Below are positions 1-7,381 of a stretch of 39,969 bases of DNA, piece by piece; within the stretch, counting starts at the first letter, position 1; the number at the start of each line of letters is the position of its first letter. The notes under the pieces are model-generated. The model saw only the letters and a list, made by a program, of their open reading frames with translations. It was not told the origin of the DNA and did not search any database. Both the position numbers and the translations under genes were made by a program. The stretch is from Bacteroidales bacterium (GTDB taxonomy: Bacteria; Bacteroidota; Bacteroidia; Bacteroidales; UBA1556): the NCBI GenBank assembly GCA_016937295.1, contig JAFGWF010000178.1:1-39969 (forward strand), read 5' to 3'.

Positions 1-371
1 ATATTTCCACCTTTTTTACTTATTTTCAACTTGTAAAGGTCAGAAGTGATAATAATGTCTTCATCTTCACCTTGTTGAGCTACAGCAAATGGACCATCAA
101 TTTTAGCAATACTTTGATTGGTGTCTTGTTTTATAGTGTCGGCAGCGAAAGCGGCGGGTTCGGCTACCGAATCGTTATTTTCTTCAAAACTTGCTGCTTT
201 TTTTTCTGCCTCTTTTGCTTTTTTTGCTTCGTTTACACGGCTAATCGAATCTTGCTGGGCAATCTCTTTGCGCTGCTTTTCAATTTCTTCGGGTGAAGGT
301 CTCATAAAATATGAGTATCCGATAAGTATCAAAAATATCAGTGCAAAACCAATGATGGAATTCCTGTTCAT
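1..371 (-). CDS. yidC: Membrane protein insertase YidC (N-terminal part, runs off window)
   Basis: YidC inserts and folds inner-membrane proteins, alone or with SecYEG. Only the first 123 codons are present; the gene continues beyond base 1. The protein starts MNRNSIIGFALIFLILIGYS, a single N-terminal membrane anchor (about residues 5-22). A charged Lys/Glu-rich linker follows (about 25-60), then the start of the periplasmic beta domain. This anchor plus charged linker is how YidC begins in Bacteroidota, where full length is about 600 residues. The conserved five-helix core is outside the window, so the call rests on the N-terminus alone. The start is the ATG at 371. A separate promoter is visible about 100 bases upstream, so transcription need not depend on the exonuclease gene before it. 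Confidence 0.85.
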   Translation of the reverse strand, partial: MNRNSIIGFALIFLILIGYSYFMRPSPEEIEKQRKEIAQQDSISRVNEAKKAKEAEKKAASFEENNDSVAEPAAFAADTIKQDTNQSIAKIDGPFAVAQQGEDEDIIITSDLYKLKISKKGGN

Positions 372-466
372 TATTAAAATATATTATTTAAGTTGTTGAA
401 ATACAAATAATAAGATAATCCGCTTGTTTGAAAATCTGACTGAAAGCAGTCCCTCAAAACGGGTTG

Positions 467-497
467 CAAATATAGACTTTTTGGTTAGGTTGCCAAA
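467..497 (-). promoter_or_regulatory. Bacteroidota-type promoter for yidC
   Basis: Read on the minus strand, TTTG (494-497) is followed after exactly 19 bases by TATATTTG (467-474). This matches the Bacteroidota sigma-ABfr consensus TTTG-N19-TAnnTTTG. Transcription would start near 460, giving a leader of about 90 nt before the ATG at 371. It is the best complete promoter match in the window. Confidence 0.65.
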
Positions 498-551
498 ATG
501 CAAATGTTAAGGAATTCAAACAATGAGAATCTTCGTAAAAAAAAGGTTTTT

Positions 552-1259
552 TTAAACAAAACTAATGTCGGCATCGTCGAACAAAGATTCGCAGCGATAG
601 GCTTTCATCAATTGAGCCAAGGAAACCACATCTTTTTGACAATAGGTCTTAATTCGTTCAATATCCTTTTCTTGCCAATAAACTTTCCAAACATCGGCTC
701 CTGAAATATCGTCTTTGGGGCTTGGTATGTCGAAAATTGCGGTGAGTAAATCGAGGGATGTATAGTTTTTATAATCACCAAATTTCCACAATTCCATGGT
801 GTCGAGATGTCGTATTTCCCAAGGTTTTTTTCCTGCAATATTCAAGGCATCAGGAAGGCCAATTTTATTGATTAACATCCGGCGACTAATGTATGGAAAG
901 TCAAATTCTTTCCCATTATGCGCGCAAAGCAATTTATGCTCTTCAGAATAATACTGGTCGAGCAATTTGGCAAAATCTGTCAATAATGTGACTTCATCAT
1001 GGCCATAAAACGACTTAATCCGAAGAATGTTATTATGAACAAAACCTACTGAAATACAAACGATTCGGCCAAATTCGGCATAGATTCCAGCACGCGGATA
1101 AAGCGTTTCAGGTGTGTCGTCTTCGGAAGAGGCAATTCGCTCCGCCTTGTGATTCCATAATTTTTTCATTCTTTCGTCCATCGCCTCATAAGTAGGATGC
1201 TGAGGCACTGTCTCGATGTCGAGAAACAGGATGTCGGTCAATTTAATATTTTCAAGCAT
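552..1259 (-). CDS. Predicted 3'-5' exonuclease, DEDDy / PolB-exonuclease-like family
   Basis: A 235-residue RNase H-fold nuclease of the PolB-like predicted 3'-5' exonuclease family (PF10108-like). The DEDDy residues are visible: D14 and E16 in FLDIET (ExoI), D120 in HNGKEFDFPYI (ExoII), and Y206/D210 in YCQKDV (ExoIII, Y-x3-D). The length suits a stand-alone nuclease domain with no polymerase. By family it should be a cytoplasmic metal-dependent exonuclease acting on DNA or RNA ends, probably in repair or RNA processing; the substrate cannot be read from sequence. It starts 11 bases after the stop of the barrel protein gene, so it is likely the last member of an operon with the EamA and class V genes. 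yidC follows with its own promoter. Confidence 0.85.
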   Translation of the reverse strand: MLENIKLTDILFLDIETVPQHPTYEAMDERMKKLWNHKAERIASSEDDTPETLYPRAGIYAEFGRIVCISVGFVHNNILRIKSFYGHDEVTLLTDFAKLLDQYYSEEHKLLCAHNGKEFDFPYISRRMLINKIGLPDALNIAGKKPWEIRHLDTMELWKFGDYKNYTSLDLLTAIFDIPSPKDDISGADVWKVYWQEKDIERIKTYCQKDVVSLAQLMKAYRCESLFDDADISFV

Positions 1260-1270
1260 AATTATTTGTT

Positions 1271-1837
1271 TTAAAACCAGAAACGGTATCCTATTAAAAG
1301 TTTAAACTCATTGATTTTGAAATCACTAACGGAGAGTCCGGATGGAAAATTTAATTTATTGTGACTATAGTCGAGCATGAAAACTAATCCCGAGTTTGGG
1401 GAAACTATATAGTTGTAATAGATTCCACCGTCAACAAAGATTCCAGAGACATCAATAATATCTATGTCGAAAGCCGGACCGGCATTAATATATAAACCAA
1501 AATCTTCAAATTCGGTAAAATATAAGGAGAATTCGGCATTGAGATAAGGTTTAAGATGATGGTAATTCGGTTTTGTATATTCTTGATAGCGTGTTCCCAA
1601 TCCCAATTTTACTTTATCGAATAAACGATAGTTAAAGGTTATTCCGCCTAACCACGTGAATGTGTTGTCTTTAAAGTTTAAACCTTTATAAGTTGCAAAA
1701 CCTGCTCCTAAATAGGGAGTTATATAAAATCTATCCGAAGGAGCCGAGCCACAATTGCCATATCGCATTTGAGCTTGGGTGTTTTCTGAGATAAAAAGTA
1801 TCATCAAGAAAATGAAAATAGTGGAAAATCGCTTCAT
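1271..1837 (-). CDS. Small outer-membrane beta-barrel protein, function unknown
   Basis: A 188-residue exported protein. It has a signal peptide (about 1-22, ending ...NTQAQ), then alternating hydrophobic/polar strands rich in Tyr, Phe and Gly (for example YLGAGFATYKGL, GLYINAGPAFDID), and ends in aromatic GYRFWF. A C-terminal aromatic residue is the usual BAM recognition signal, so an 8-strand outer-membrane barrel of the OmpW/PorT-like type is likely. No catalytic motif is seen. It lies 4 bases after the EamA transporter stop and 11 bases before the exonuclease start, so it is co-transcribed with them. Function is not recognised. Confidence 0.7.
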   Translation of the reverse strand: MKRFSTIFIFLMILFISENTQAQMRYGNCGSAPSDRFYITPYLGAGFATYKGLNFKDNTFTWLGGITFNYRLFDKVKLGLGTRYQEYTKPNYHHLKPYLNAEFSLYFTEFEDFGLYINAGPAFDIDIIDVSGIFVDGGIYYNYIVSPNSGLVFMLDYSHNKLNFPSGLSVSDFKINEFKLLIGYRFWF

Positions 1838-1841
1838 GGTT

Positions 1842-2747
1842 TTAATCTTTAAGGATAATTAATGTCTTAGGTTTTCGCTGTGAGAAATAGATACCTACGA
1901 TTACCACAAAAACGCCAACAAAAGTTTTGATGCTAAAATGTTCATCAGGCAAAATAAACCACGCTGAAACCGCTGTAACAACAGGAACAAAATTAGTAAA
2001 AACATTTGCTCGGGCAATTCCAATTTTTTCAATAACAGTTATAAAAAAGAAAAAAGCCAGAATGGAAGCAAAAATAACTAATTGAGCCAAGGTGAAGACC
2101 AAAGGCCATTGGAAAGGAACTTTTATAAAGCTTTGATAATCAAATAGTAAAAAAAGTGGAAGGAAAAGAATCGTCCCATAGATATTTTGCCAGGTGAGAA
2201 TAGTTATGGGTTTGTATGTTTCGCTTAACTTTTTGACCATCATGGTGTAAACCACTGCCGAGAAAACAGCAACAAGCATCAGCATGATTCCAACCGGGTC
2301 TTCTTTAAGCGAAAAATCGGGCTCCAAAACCATTACCAATATGCCTGCAAATGAAATAAATACACCAATTGTATTTACGATGCTCATCTTTTCGTGAAAA
2401 AGTAAACGAGCTGCTAACATTGCAAATAGGGGAATGGTGGACACCATTACGGCTGCTAAAGTGGAGGAAATGCGCTGTAAGCCAAAACTTTCGCCTAAAA
2501 AATATAAAAATGGTTCTGCAACTGAAAGCAAAACCAAATATTTCATGTCTCCTTTGCGCGGAGTTAGGCCTATTTTGAATAAATATTTTACGGCAACGAG
2601 CAGTATGGTTGCGAAAAACAATCTTAAAAAAACCGTGGTTATTGGATTATAAAATTCATAAACAATTTTTACCCAAACATAGCTCATTCCCCAAAAACTC
2701 ATGGCTGCTATCGCCATCAGATAGGTTTTGATGTCGGTTGTTTTCAT
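1842..2747 (-). CDS. DMT-superfamily transporter with two EamA domains
   Basis: A 301-residue inner-membrane protein with about ten hydrophobic helices in two EamA halves (about 8-140 and 150-290). The first half opens with AIAAMSFWGMSYVWVKIV, and Pro/Gly-rich helix ends recur in the second (VVTAVSAWFILPDEHFS). Length and topology are typical of the drug/metabolite transporter family, which exports amino acids, nucleotides or small metabolites. The substrate is not predictable here. It starts 8 bases after the stop of the class V PLP enzyme, so the two are probably co-transcribed. The C-terminus is short, basic and cytoplasmic. Confidence 0.88.
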   Translation of the reverse strand: MKTTDIKTYLMAIAAMSFWGMSYVWVKIVYEFYNPITTVFLRLFFATILLVAVKYLFKIGLTPRKGDMKYLVLLSVAEPFLYFLGESFGLQRISSTLAAVMVSTIPLFAMLAARLLFHEKMSIVNTIGVFISFAGILVMVLEPDFSLKEDPVGIMLMLVAVFSAVVYTMMVKKLSETYKPITILTWQNIYGTILFLPLFLLFDYQSFIKVPFQWPLVFTLAQLVIFASILAFFFFITVIEKIGIARANVFTNFVPVVTAVSAWFILPDEHFSIKTFVGVFVVIVGIYFSQRKPKTLIILKD

Positions 2748-2755
2748 TACATTTT

Positions 2756-4219
2756 TTAGAGCCTAAACCACTCTTTTACAATTCCTTCCAATTGATTGCT
2801 TATGCCGCTCTTATGATAAAATTCATTGGTTTTTGGATTATAATCATAATCTAAAGCCCATTCTGCGTGGTTTTTATCAATTTGATTGAGCGCTTCAACA
2901 ATAAAATCAATTTCCTGATTTGTCATGGTAGGATGAATGGAAATACGCACAAATCCTGGTTTTTCCGAAAGGTCTCCACTTTCAATTTTATTCGTAATTC
3001 GATGACTTTCATCTTTATTGATGCCAAAAAGAATATGACCATAAGTGCCGGCGCAACTGCATCCCCCTCGGGTTTGAATGCCAAAACGGTCATTCAACAG
3101 TTTGACAACCAAGTTATAATGAATTTTGAAGAAGAAAACAGAAACGGCGCCAATTCGGTCACGGATATGTTTTTCAAGGATGAGGAGGCCATCTATTTTT
3201 TCTAAGCCATCAAAAAGTCGATTGACGAGTTCATGCTCGCGTTTGGCTATTTGCTCCGTTCCCATTTTTTCTTTTAAACGGATTGCCAAAGCAGTTCGAA
3301 TGGCTTGCAAGAATCCCGGCGTCCCGCCGTCCTCGCGCGCTTCAATATCGTCGATATATTTGTACTCGCCCCACGCGTTTGTCCAATCAACAGTGCCTCC
3401 TCCGGGGTGGTCGGGTGCTTGGTTTTTGTACATGGCTTTATTGAAAATCAGCACACCACTTGAGCCCGGACCGCCAAGGAATTTATGCGGCGAAAAGAAT
3501 ATTGCGTCCAAAGCCTCCAAGGGATCTGCCGGATGCATGTTGATGTCAACGTAGGGAGCGCTCGCAGCATAATCGGCAAAACATAATCCACCAAACTCGT
3601 GCATCACTTTAGCCATTGCATGGATGTCGGATTGTATGCCGGTAACGTTGCTACAGGCGGTGAAGGAACCGATTATTAATTTTCGGTGTGAATTGGCTAA
3701 CAGCGTGTTACGTAAATTTTCCGGCGAAGGGCGACCGTCAGAACCATGTTCCACAATCAATACATCGGCAATGGTTTCGTACCACGAAGTTTGATTTGAG
3801 TGATGTTCCATGTGAGTAATTAACACTAACGGCTTTTCGGAATCTTGCAAACAATTGCTTCCTTTGATAGCGCTGCAACCTTTAAAACCTAATATCCTTT
3901 GGAGTTTATTCACAGCTCCGGTCATACCAAATCCCGCTGTTATTAACACATCGTCCGGACCTGCATTCACATGTTTTTTAATTATATGACGTGCTTCGTG
4001 ATAGGCTTTTGTCATTAATGTTCCACTCATTGTGGTTTCAGTGTGCGTGTTGGCAACCATAGGTCCAAACTGTTTACGCATAGCATCTTCGATGGGTGCA
4101 TAAAGCCTTCCACTCGCTATCCAATCGGCATAGATTAGCTTCATTGATCCATAAGGTGATTCAAACTTTTGATCGATGCCAATGGTATTTTCTCGAAAAG
4201 GGGTAAAATAGGTTTCCAT
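2756..4219 (-). CDS. PLP-dependent class V aminotransferase / cysteine-desulfurase-like enzyme
   Basis: A 487-residue fold-type I PLP enzyme of the class V (NifS/SufS-like) group. The PLP lysine is K246 in SPHKFLGGPGSSG, the ring-nitrogen aspartate is D216 in CFADYAASAP, and the ring-stacking His lies in THMEHHSN (about 139). A Cys-rich loop RGGCSCAGTYGH (C387, C389) sits where desulfurases carry the sulfur-accepting Cys, so cysteine desulfurase or selenocysteine lyase activity is plausible but unproven. At about 490 residues it is longer than IscS or SufS (about 400), with an extra C-terminal tail. The ATG at 4219 is preferred over upstream in-frame codons because a -7 element lies at 4247-4254 and the upstream residues do not resemble the family N-terminus. 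No Suf/Isc genes are nearby. Confidence 0.85.
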   Translation of the reverse strand: METYFTPFRENTIGIDQKFESPYGSMKLIYADWIASGRLYAPIEDAMRKQFGPMVANTHTETTMSGTLMTKAYHEARHIIKKHVNAGPDDVLITAGFGMTGAVNKLQRILGFKGCSAIKGSNCLQDSEKPLVLITHMEHHSNQTSWYETIADVLIVEHGSDGRPSPENLRNTLLANSHRKLIIGSFTACSNVTGIQSDIHAMAKVMHEFGGLCFADYAASAPYVDINMHPADPLEALDAIFFSPHKFLGGPGSSGVLIFNKAMYKNQAPDHPGGGTVDWTNAWGEYKYIDDIEAREDGGTPGFLQAIRTALAIRLKEKMGTEQIAKREHELVNRLFDGLEKIDGLLILEKHIRDRIGAVSVFFFKIHYNLVVKLLNDRFGIQTRGGCSCAGTYGHILFGINKDESHRITNKIESGDLSEKPGFVRISIHPTMTNQEIDFIVEALNQIDKNHAEWALDYDYNPKTNEFYHKSGISNQLEGIVKEWFRL

Positions 4220-4246
4220 ACTATATTTTCCGGTTGCAAATCGTTG

Positions 4247-4254
4247 CGAAATTA
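4247..4254 (-). promoter_or_regulatory. Candidate -7 element for the class V enzyme operon
   Basis: The minus strand reads TAATTTCG followed by C, one mismatch from TAnnTTTG, 27 bases before the ATG at 4219. No convincing -33 element was found. It supports the ATG at 4219 and likely drives the class V enzyme, EamA, barrel and exonuclease genes. Confidence 0.4.
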
Positions 4255-4456
4255 GTAAAAATAAGATAACATAATAATCTTTTAATGTGTTGATATACAA
4301 TGTTTAATTGGTTTTGTATTTCCAAACAAGCCTAAAAAAGGACAACAGGGAATTAATTGTATGGTACATTTATAAAGTCAAACTAACCTTACGAAAAGCA
4401 ACATAAGGAACAAATTGTTTTGAAATTTTTTAGGAGTATTTGTTTTAGCTCCTTTT

Positions 4457-5404
4457 CTAAAACCGTTTTACTCGAAAATGGCAGTATGGACGTTTTGAGT
4501 TTTTTCCGTAATAATCTTGATGGTATTTTTCTGCTTCGTAAAATTTTGTGGCGGGTGTCAATTCGGTCACCACTTTAAGCCCTTTGACTTGCAAGATTGA
4601 AATTAGCTTTTCTACTATAAGTTTTTGTTCTTCAGAATTATAGAAAATTGCCGAACGATATTGAGAGCCAATATCCGGCCCCTGCCGATTGACCTGAGTT
4701 GGGTCATGGATTTCAAAAAACAGGCGAGCCAGTGTTTCAAAGTTTGTTTTTGACGTGTCGAAAATTACCTCAAGAGCTTCGGCGTGTCCGGTGTTTTCAT
4801 GACAAACTTGCTGGTAAGTTGGATTCGGAATATGCCCTCCTGTATAACCAACTTTGGTTGAAATTACGCCCGGCAATTCTTTGAAATAATACTCTACACC
4901 CCAAAAACAGCCACCGGCAAAGACGGCAGTTTCTGTGTTAATCATAGGATGCAAGTCGTTGAAGTTGAGTGGTTTGAAATTTAAGGAGATGGAATTGACA
5001 CAATGGCGGGTGTTTTTATCCGTGTAACGTTCTCCTAAGAAAACATGTCCAAGGTGGGCACCGCAATTGGCACAAACTATTTCAGTACGATGTCCGTCAG
5101 CATCCGGCACTCGTTTTACCGCGCCTTCGATTTCGTCGTCGAAACTTGGCCAGCCGCAATGTGCATCAAATTTGTCGGTTGAGCGGTAAAGCGGCGCATC
5201 GCAACGCTTGCACTGATACACCCCTGTATCTTGATGTTTGTAATAAAATCCGGTAAAAGGACGCTCGGTGCCTTTGTGTATAATCACTCGCTCTTCTTCA
5301 GGAGTTAGTGGGTTATATTTTTGAGAATCAAGTTTTTGTGAATTCATAGTGCAAGATCCAAAGATGAAAACTAAATGTATTATAAGAAAATTTATCCGTT
5401 TCAC
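4457..5404 (-). CDS. msrBA: Exported methionine sulfoxide reductase, MsrB-MsrA fusion
   Basis: A bifunctional repair enzyme that reduces both R- (MsrB) and S- (MsrA) methionine sulfoxide in proteins. The MsrB domain (about 31-145) has four zinc cysteines (C65, C68, C111, C114) and the catalytic C135 in RHCVNSIS. The MsrA domain (about 157-315) has the catalytic C166 in GGCFWGVEYY and the GYTGG motif. The order B then A is the reverse of the Neisseria PilB fusion. The N-terminus is hydrophobic and ends GSC (C18), suggesting a lipoprotein or exported form acting on periplasmic proteins; the lipobox is imperfect. The start is GTG at 5404, because it gives a complete signal sequence and lies 54 bases after a good -7 element. 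It stands alone between flanking intergenic gaps. Confidence 0.92.
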   Translation of the reverse strand: MKRINFLIIHLVFIFGSCTMNSQKLDSQKYNPLTPEEERVIIHKGTERPFTGFYYKHQDTGVYQCKRCDAPLYRSTDKFDAHCGWPSFDDEIEGAVKRVPDADGHRTEIVCANCGAHLGHVFLGERYTDKNTRHCVNSISLNFKPLNFNDLHPMINTETAVFAGGCFWGVEYYFKELPGVISTKVGYTGGHIPNPTYQQVCHENTGHAEALEVIFDTSKTNFETLARLFFEIHDPTQVNRQGPDIGSQYRSAIFYNSEEQKLIVEKLISILQVKGLKVVTELTPATKFYEAEKYHQDYYGKNSKRPYCHFRVKRF

Positions 5405-5457
5405 AATCGTTGTAAATTAATTTTAAATGGTATTTAAACGAAGTTTAAAATCAGTTG

Positions 5458-5465
5458 CAAAGGTA
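5458..5465 (-). promoter_or_regulatory. Candidate -7 element for msrBA
   Basis: The minus strand reads TACCTTTG followed by C, an exact match to TAnnTTTG. It lies 54 bases upstream of the GTG start. The expected TTTG at -33 is not present at the ideal distance, so only the -7 half is supported. Confidence 0.42.
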
Positions 5466-5554
5466 GTTGAGCAGTTTCATCCTTTTTGTTAACTATGGTT
5501 ATTTATGATAATTGTTAAATTTTGGAATTGGTTTCTCTATAGATTATACTGTAT

Positions 5555-7102
5555 CTAATCCGGCCATCCGATGAAAATATATCTTAACCAATCGTTATTG
5601 CCACTGCTAACAAAGTCGAATACTGGATTTTTGAGGGCAAAGCCAATTCCAACCTGATTTACAAAATTATAACCGTTATAACTAAGTCCATATCTAATCA
5701 TTATTGTTTTTTTTATGGCTACAATAACACCAATTTCAGGAACAACTTTATATTCAGGCCAACCAAATTTTGCAAAATGGGTTTTCTGATAAACATATTG
5801 ATTATTAACAATATTATACGCTTTAAATCGAGCCGATTTTGCATAGTAACTAACGCCAAGTGCTGTATAAAACCAAACCGGACATTGCAATGGACTCATC
5901 GTTGCACCCGCTGTCACCGAAAAAGTCTCTTTACGGGTTAGTCCTTTTTGCAATAATAAATCGTAGTTGCTATTATTTGTTCCATCCTCATTAATCCGTA
6001 ATGAATCGAAATTAAAGAAATAGGCTCTGATATTCAAATAAAAACCAACTTCATCATGTTTAAGATTACCTGTCGAAAAACTAAAGGATGGCTCCTGATC
6101 GACTCCAAAAATAAAATAGCTATGGTCGTATTTATCTCGCATGCAACTAAGGATGAAGTTCAGTTTTTTTAAGTATTTGTCAACCTCTTCTATATGCGAA
6201 CCTTGTGGGTAGAGTTCTTTGTAATCTGTAAAACTGCTATGCGACCAGTGATAACTTTTTTCCTTATAATATTCAACACCGAGGTTGAAGAGGAATTCAT
6301 GTCTTAATGAATCTGCAAAAACGATGTGTTTTCCTCTGGGAAAATTTTCCAGATAATAATTAAAGTAATATGAATCAGTCGATTCCCTCATCTTTATATA
6401 CAGCGCCTCCTCCAAAAGTGGTTTGAGTTTACGATTTAATGAGTCGAACTCAAAATTGTATTTAAAATTCAAGAGGTCATTCAAGTTTTTGCTTATTAAA
6501 ATCTGATTATAGAGGTCTAACTTATAATTTGCGTAAAACTCATCTACAAGTTTTCGATGTCGTCCGTTGGCATAATCTTTAAAATAGCGTTTAAAACCAG
6601 GCAGATTTGGGTTAGTAGCTAATCTCCTGTATTCATTTAATTCTTCAATAATGGGAAGCGCAGCTTTAATTGCATCAATATGCTCGCCTAAAGGGTAATT
6701 CTCTCTATATTTCCAAGCATCTGAGAATAACGAGTCTTTTAAGATTTTTTTAATGAGAATTTCTTCTTTCATTAATACTATTTCACACTGGTTCAATAGT
6801 TTACGTATTTCAAATTGCATTTCGTAATCATCTTTAGGCAGGGAATCCAACATGAGTTGTGCTTGACGATGCGCTTCACTCCAATATTTATTATCTTGCA
6901 GATAATCAATAAACTTGTAATGCAGATTTGGGGATTGGAGTAATATAGAATCCCGAAGAGCTTGACTTTCAGGTAAATTACCAAGGTCTTCTTTGAAAAA
7001 GAAATTCCTCCATAATTTCTCTTTTTTGTCTGAGGCGAGATTCTGGCTAAAACCTGTGATGGTTAAAATTAATAATACTAATGAAATAGTAAATGCTTTC
7101 AT
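5555..7102 (-). CDS. Exported protein: helical repeat N-half, beta-rich C-half, unknown function
   Basis: A 515-residue protein of unrecognised family. The ATG at 7102 is chosen because it begins a clear signal peptide (MKAFTISLVLLILTITGFSQ) and a -7 element lies just upstream. Residues about 20-310 are helical and rich in Leu, Tyr and Lys, with TPR-like pieces (EAHRQAQLML; GVEYYKEKSYHWSHSSFTDY). About 320-515 switches to short strands with many Tyr, Phe and Gly (VGFYLNIRAYFF; MIRYGLSYNGYNFVNQVGIGF), which looks like an outer-membrane or periplasmic beta domain. It lies downstream of the TPR gene at 7381-9993, separated by a MITE-like insertion, so the two may once have been closer neighbours. 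Function unknown. Confidence 0.7.
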   Translation of the reverse strand: MKAFTISLVLLILTITGFSQNLASDKKEKLWRNFFFKEDLGNLPESQALRDSILLQSPNLHYKFIDYLQDNKYWSEAHRQAQLMLDSLPKDDYEMQFEIRKLLNQCEIVLMKEEILIKKILKDSLFSDAWKYRENYPLGEHIDAIKAALPIIEELNEYRRLATNPNLPGFKRYFKDYANGRHRKLVDEFYANYKLDLYNQILISKNLNDLLNFKYNFEFDSLNRKLKPLLEEALYIKMRESTDSYYFNYYLENFPRGKHIVFADSLRHEFLFNLGVEYYKEKSYHWSHSSFTDYKELYPQGSHIEEVDKYLKKLNFILSCMRDKYDHSYFIFGVDQEPSFSFSTGNLKHDEVGFYLNIRAYFFNFDSLRINEDGTNNSNYDLLLQKGLTRKETFSVTAGATMSPLQCPVWFYTALGVSYYAKSARFKAYNIVNNQYVYQKTHFAKFGWPEYKVVPEIGVIVAIKKTIMIRYGLSYNGYNFVNQVGIGFALKNPVFDFVSSGNNDWLRYIFIGWPD

Positions 7103-7106
7103 TACA

Positions 7107-7114
7107 CAAAAATA
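7107..7114 (-). promoter_or_regulatory. Candidate -7 element very close to the 7102 start
   Basis: The minus strand reads TATTTTTG, an exact TAnnTTTG match, ending 4 bases before the ATG at 7102. If it is used, the transcript would be leaderless or nearly so. No good -33 element was found. Confidence 0.3.
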
Positions 7115-7145
7115 ATCAAATAGCAATTCCCGTCGATAATTCGCT

Positions 7146-7156
7146 GAATTTTAATC
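7146..7156. repeat. Left 11-bp target-site duplication
   Basis: GAATTTTAATC, identical to 7371-7381. The two copies immediately flank the terminal inverted repeats of the 7157-7370 element, as expected for a transposition target duplication. Confidence 0.75.
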
Positions 7157-7370
7157 AATGTTGTCCGATAAAAAATATATTTAGTCCCTACGGGACTTTG
7201 TGCAATATCGTAATATCCTTTCTACCAAGATTTTGTCCCTAACGGGACAGCCCTTTTAAGGGCTAAATATTGGTAGAAAATAAAGTAACCCAAAAAATTC
7301 CAAAAGTCCCGTAGGGACTAAATATATCAAGTGTTTCAGCATGTTGAAGAGTTTTTTATCGGACAACAGT
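7157..7370. mobile_element. MITE-like non-coding element, 214 bp, 19-bp terminal inverted repeats
   Basis: The ends are inverted repeats: 7157-7175 (ATGTTGTCCGATAAAAAA after the first A) pairs with 7352-7370, with 18 of 19 bases matching. An exact 11-bp direct repeat flanks it on both sides. Inside are nested palindromes: AGTCCC-TAC-GGGACT (7183-7197), its inverted partner AGTCCC-GTA-GGGACT (7305-7319), GTCCC-TAAC-GGGAC (7235-7248), AGCCCTT-TT-AAGGGCT (7249-7264), and TCTACCAA/TTGGTAGA (7221-7228 with 7270-7277). It holds no ORF. It is therefore a non-autonomous element that would need a transposase encoded elsewhere. The right duplication overlaps the last base of the TAG of the TPR gene, so that reading frame is not damaged. 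The hairpins could act as a transcription barrier or RNA stabiliser between the two genes. The parent transposase family is not identified. Confidence 0.78.
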
Positions 7371-7381
7371 GAATTTTAATC
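7371..7381. repeat. Right 11-bp target-site duplication
   Basis: GAATTTTAATC, identical to 7146-7156. Its last base is also the final base of the stop codon of the minus-strand TPR gene. Confidence 0.75.

Noticed and set aside
498-704. A 68-codon plus-strand open frame
   Set aside because: It is the opposite-strand shadow of the exonuclease gene and overlaps the yidC promoter side of the gap.
4384-4391. A single AACCTTA box upstream of the class V enzyme
   Set aside because: It is isolated and without a mirrored partner, so it does not extend the 18108-18338 pattern.
4431-4455. AGGAG/CTCCT hairpin after msrBA considered as a terminator
   Set aside because: The stem is only 5 bases, the loop is long, and on the minus strand it is followed by A residues and not a T-run.
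7183-7319. Three GTCCC/GGGAC hairpins considered as a CRISPR-like repeat
   Set aside because: The copies are in mixed orientation, unevenly spaced and palindromic inside terminal inverted repeats with a target duplication, which fits a MITE and not a CRISPR array.
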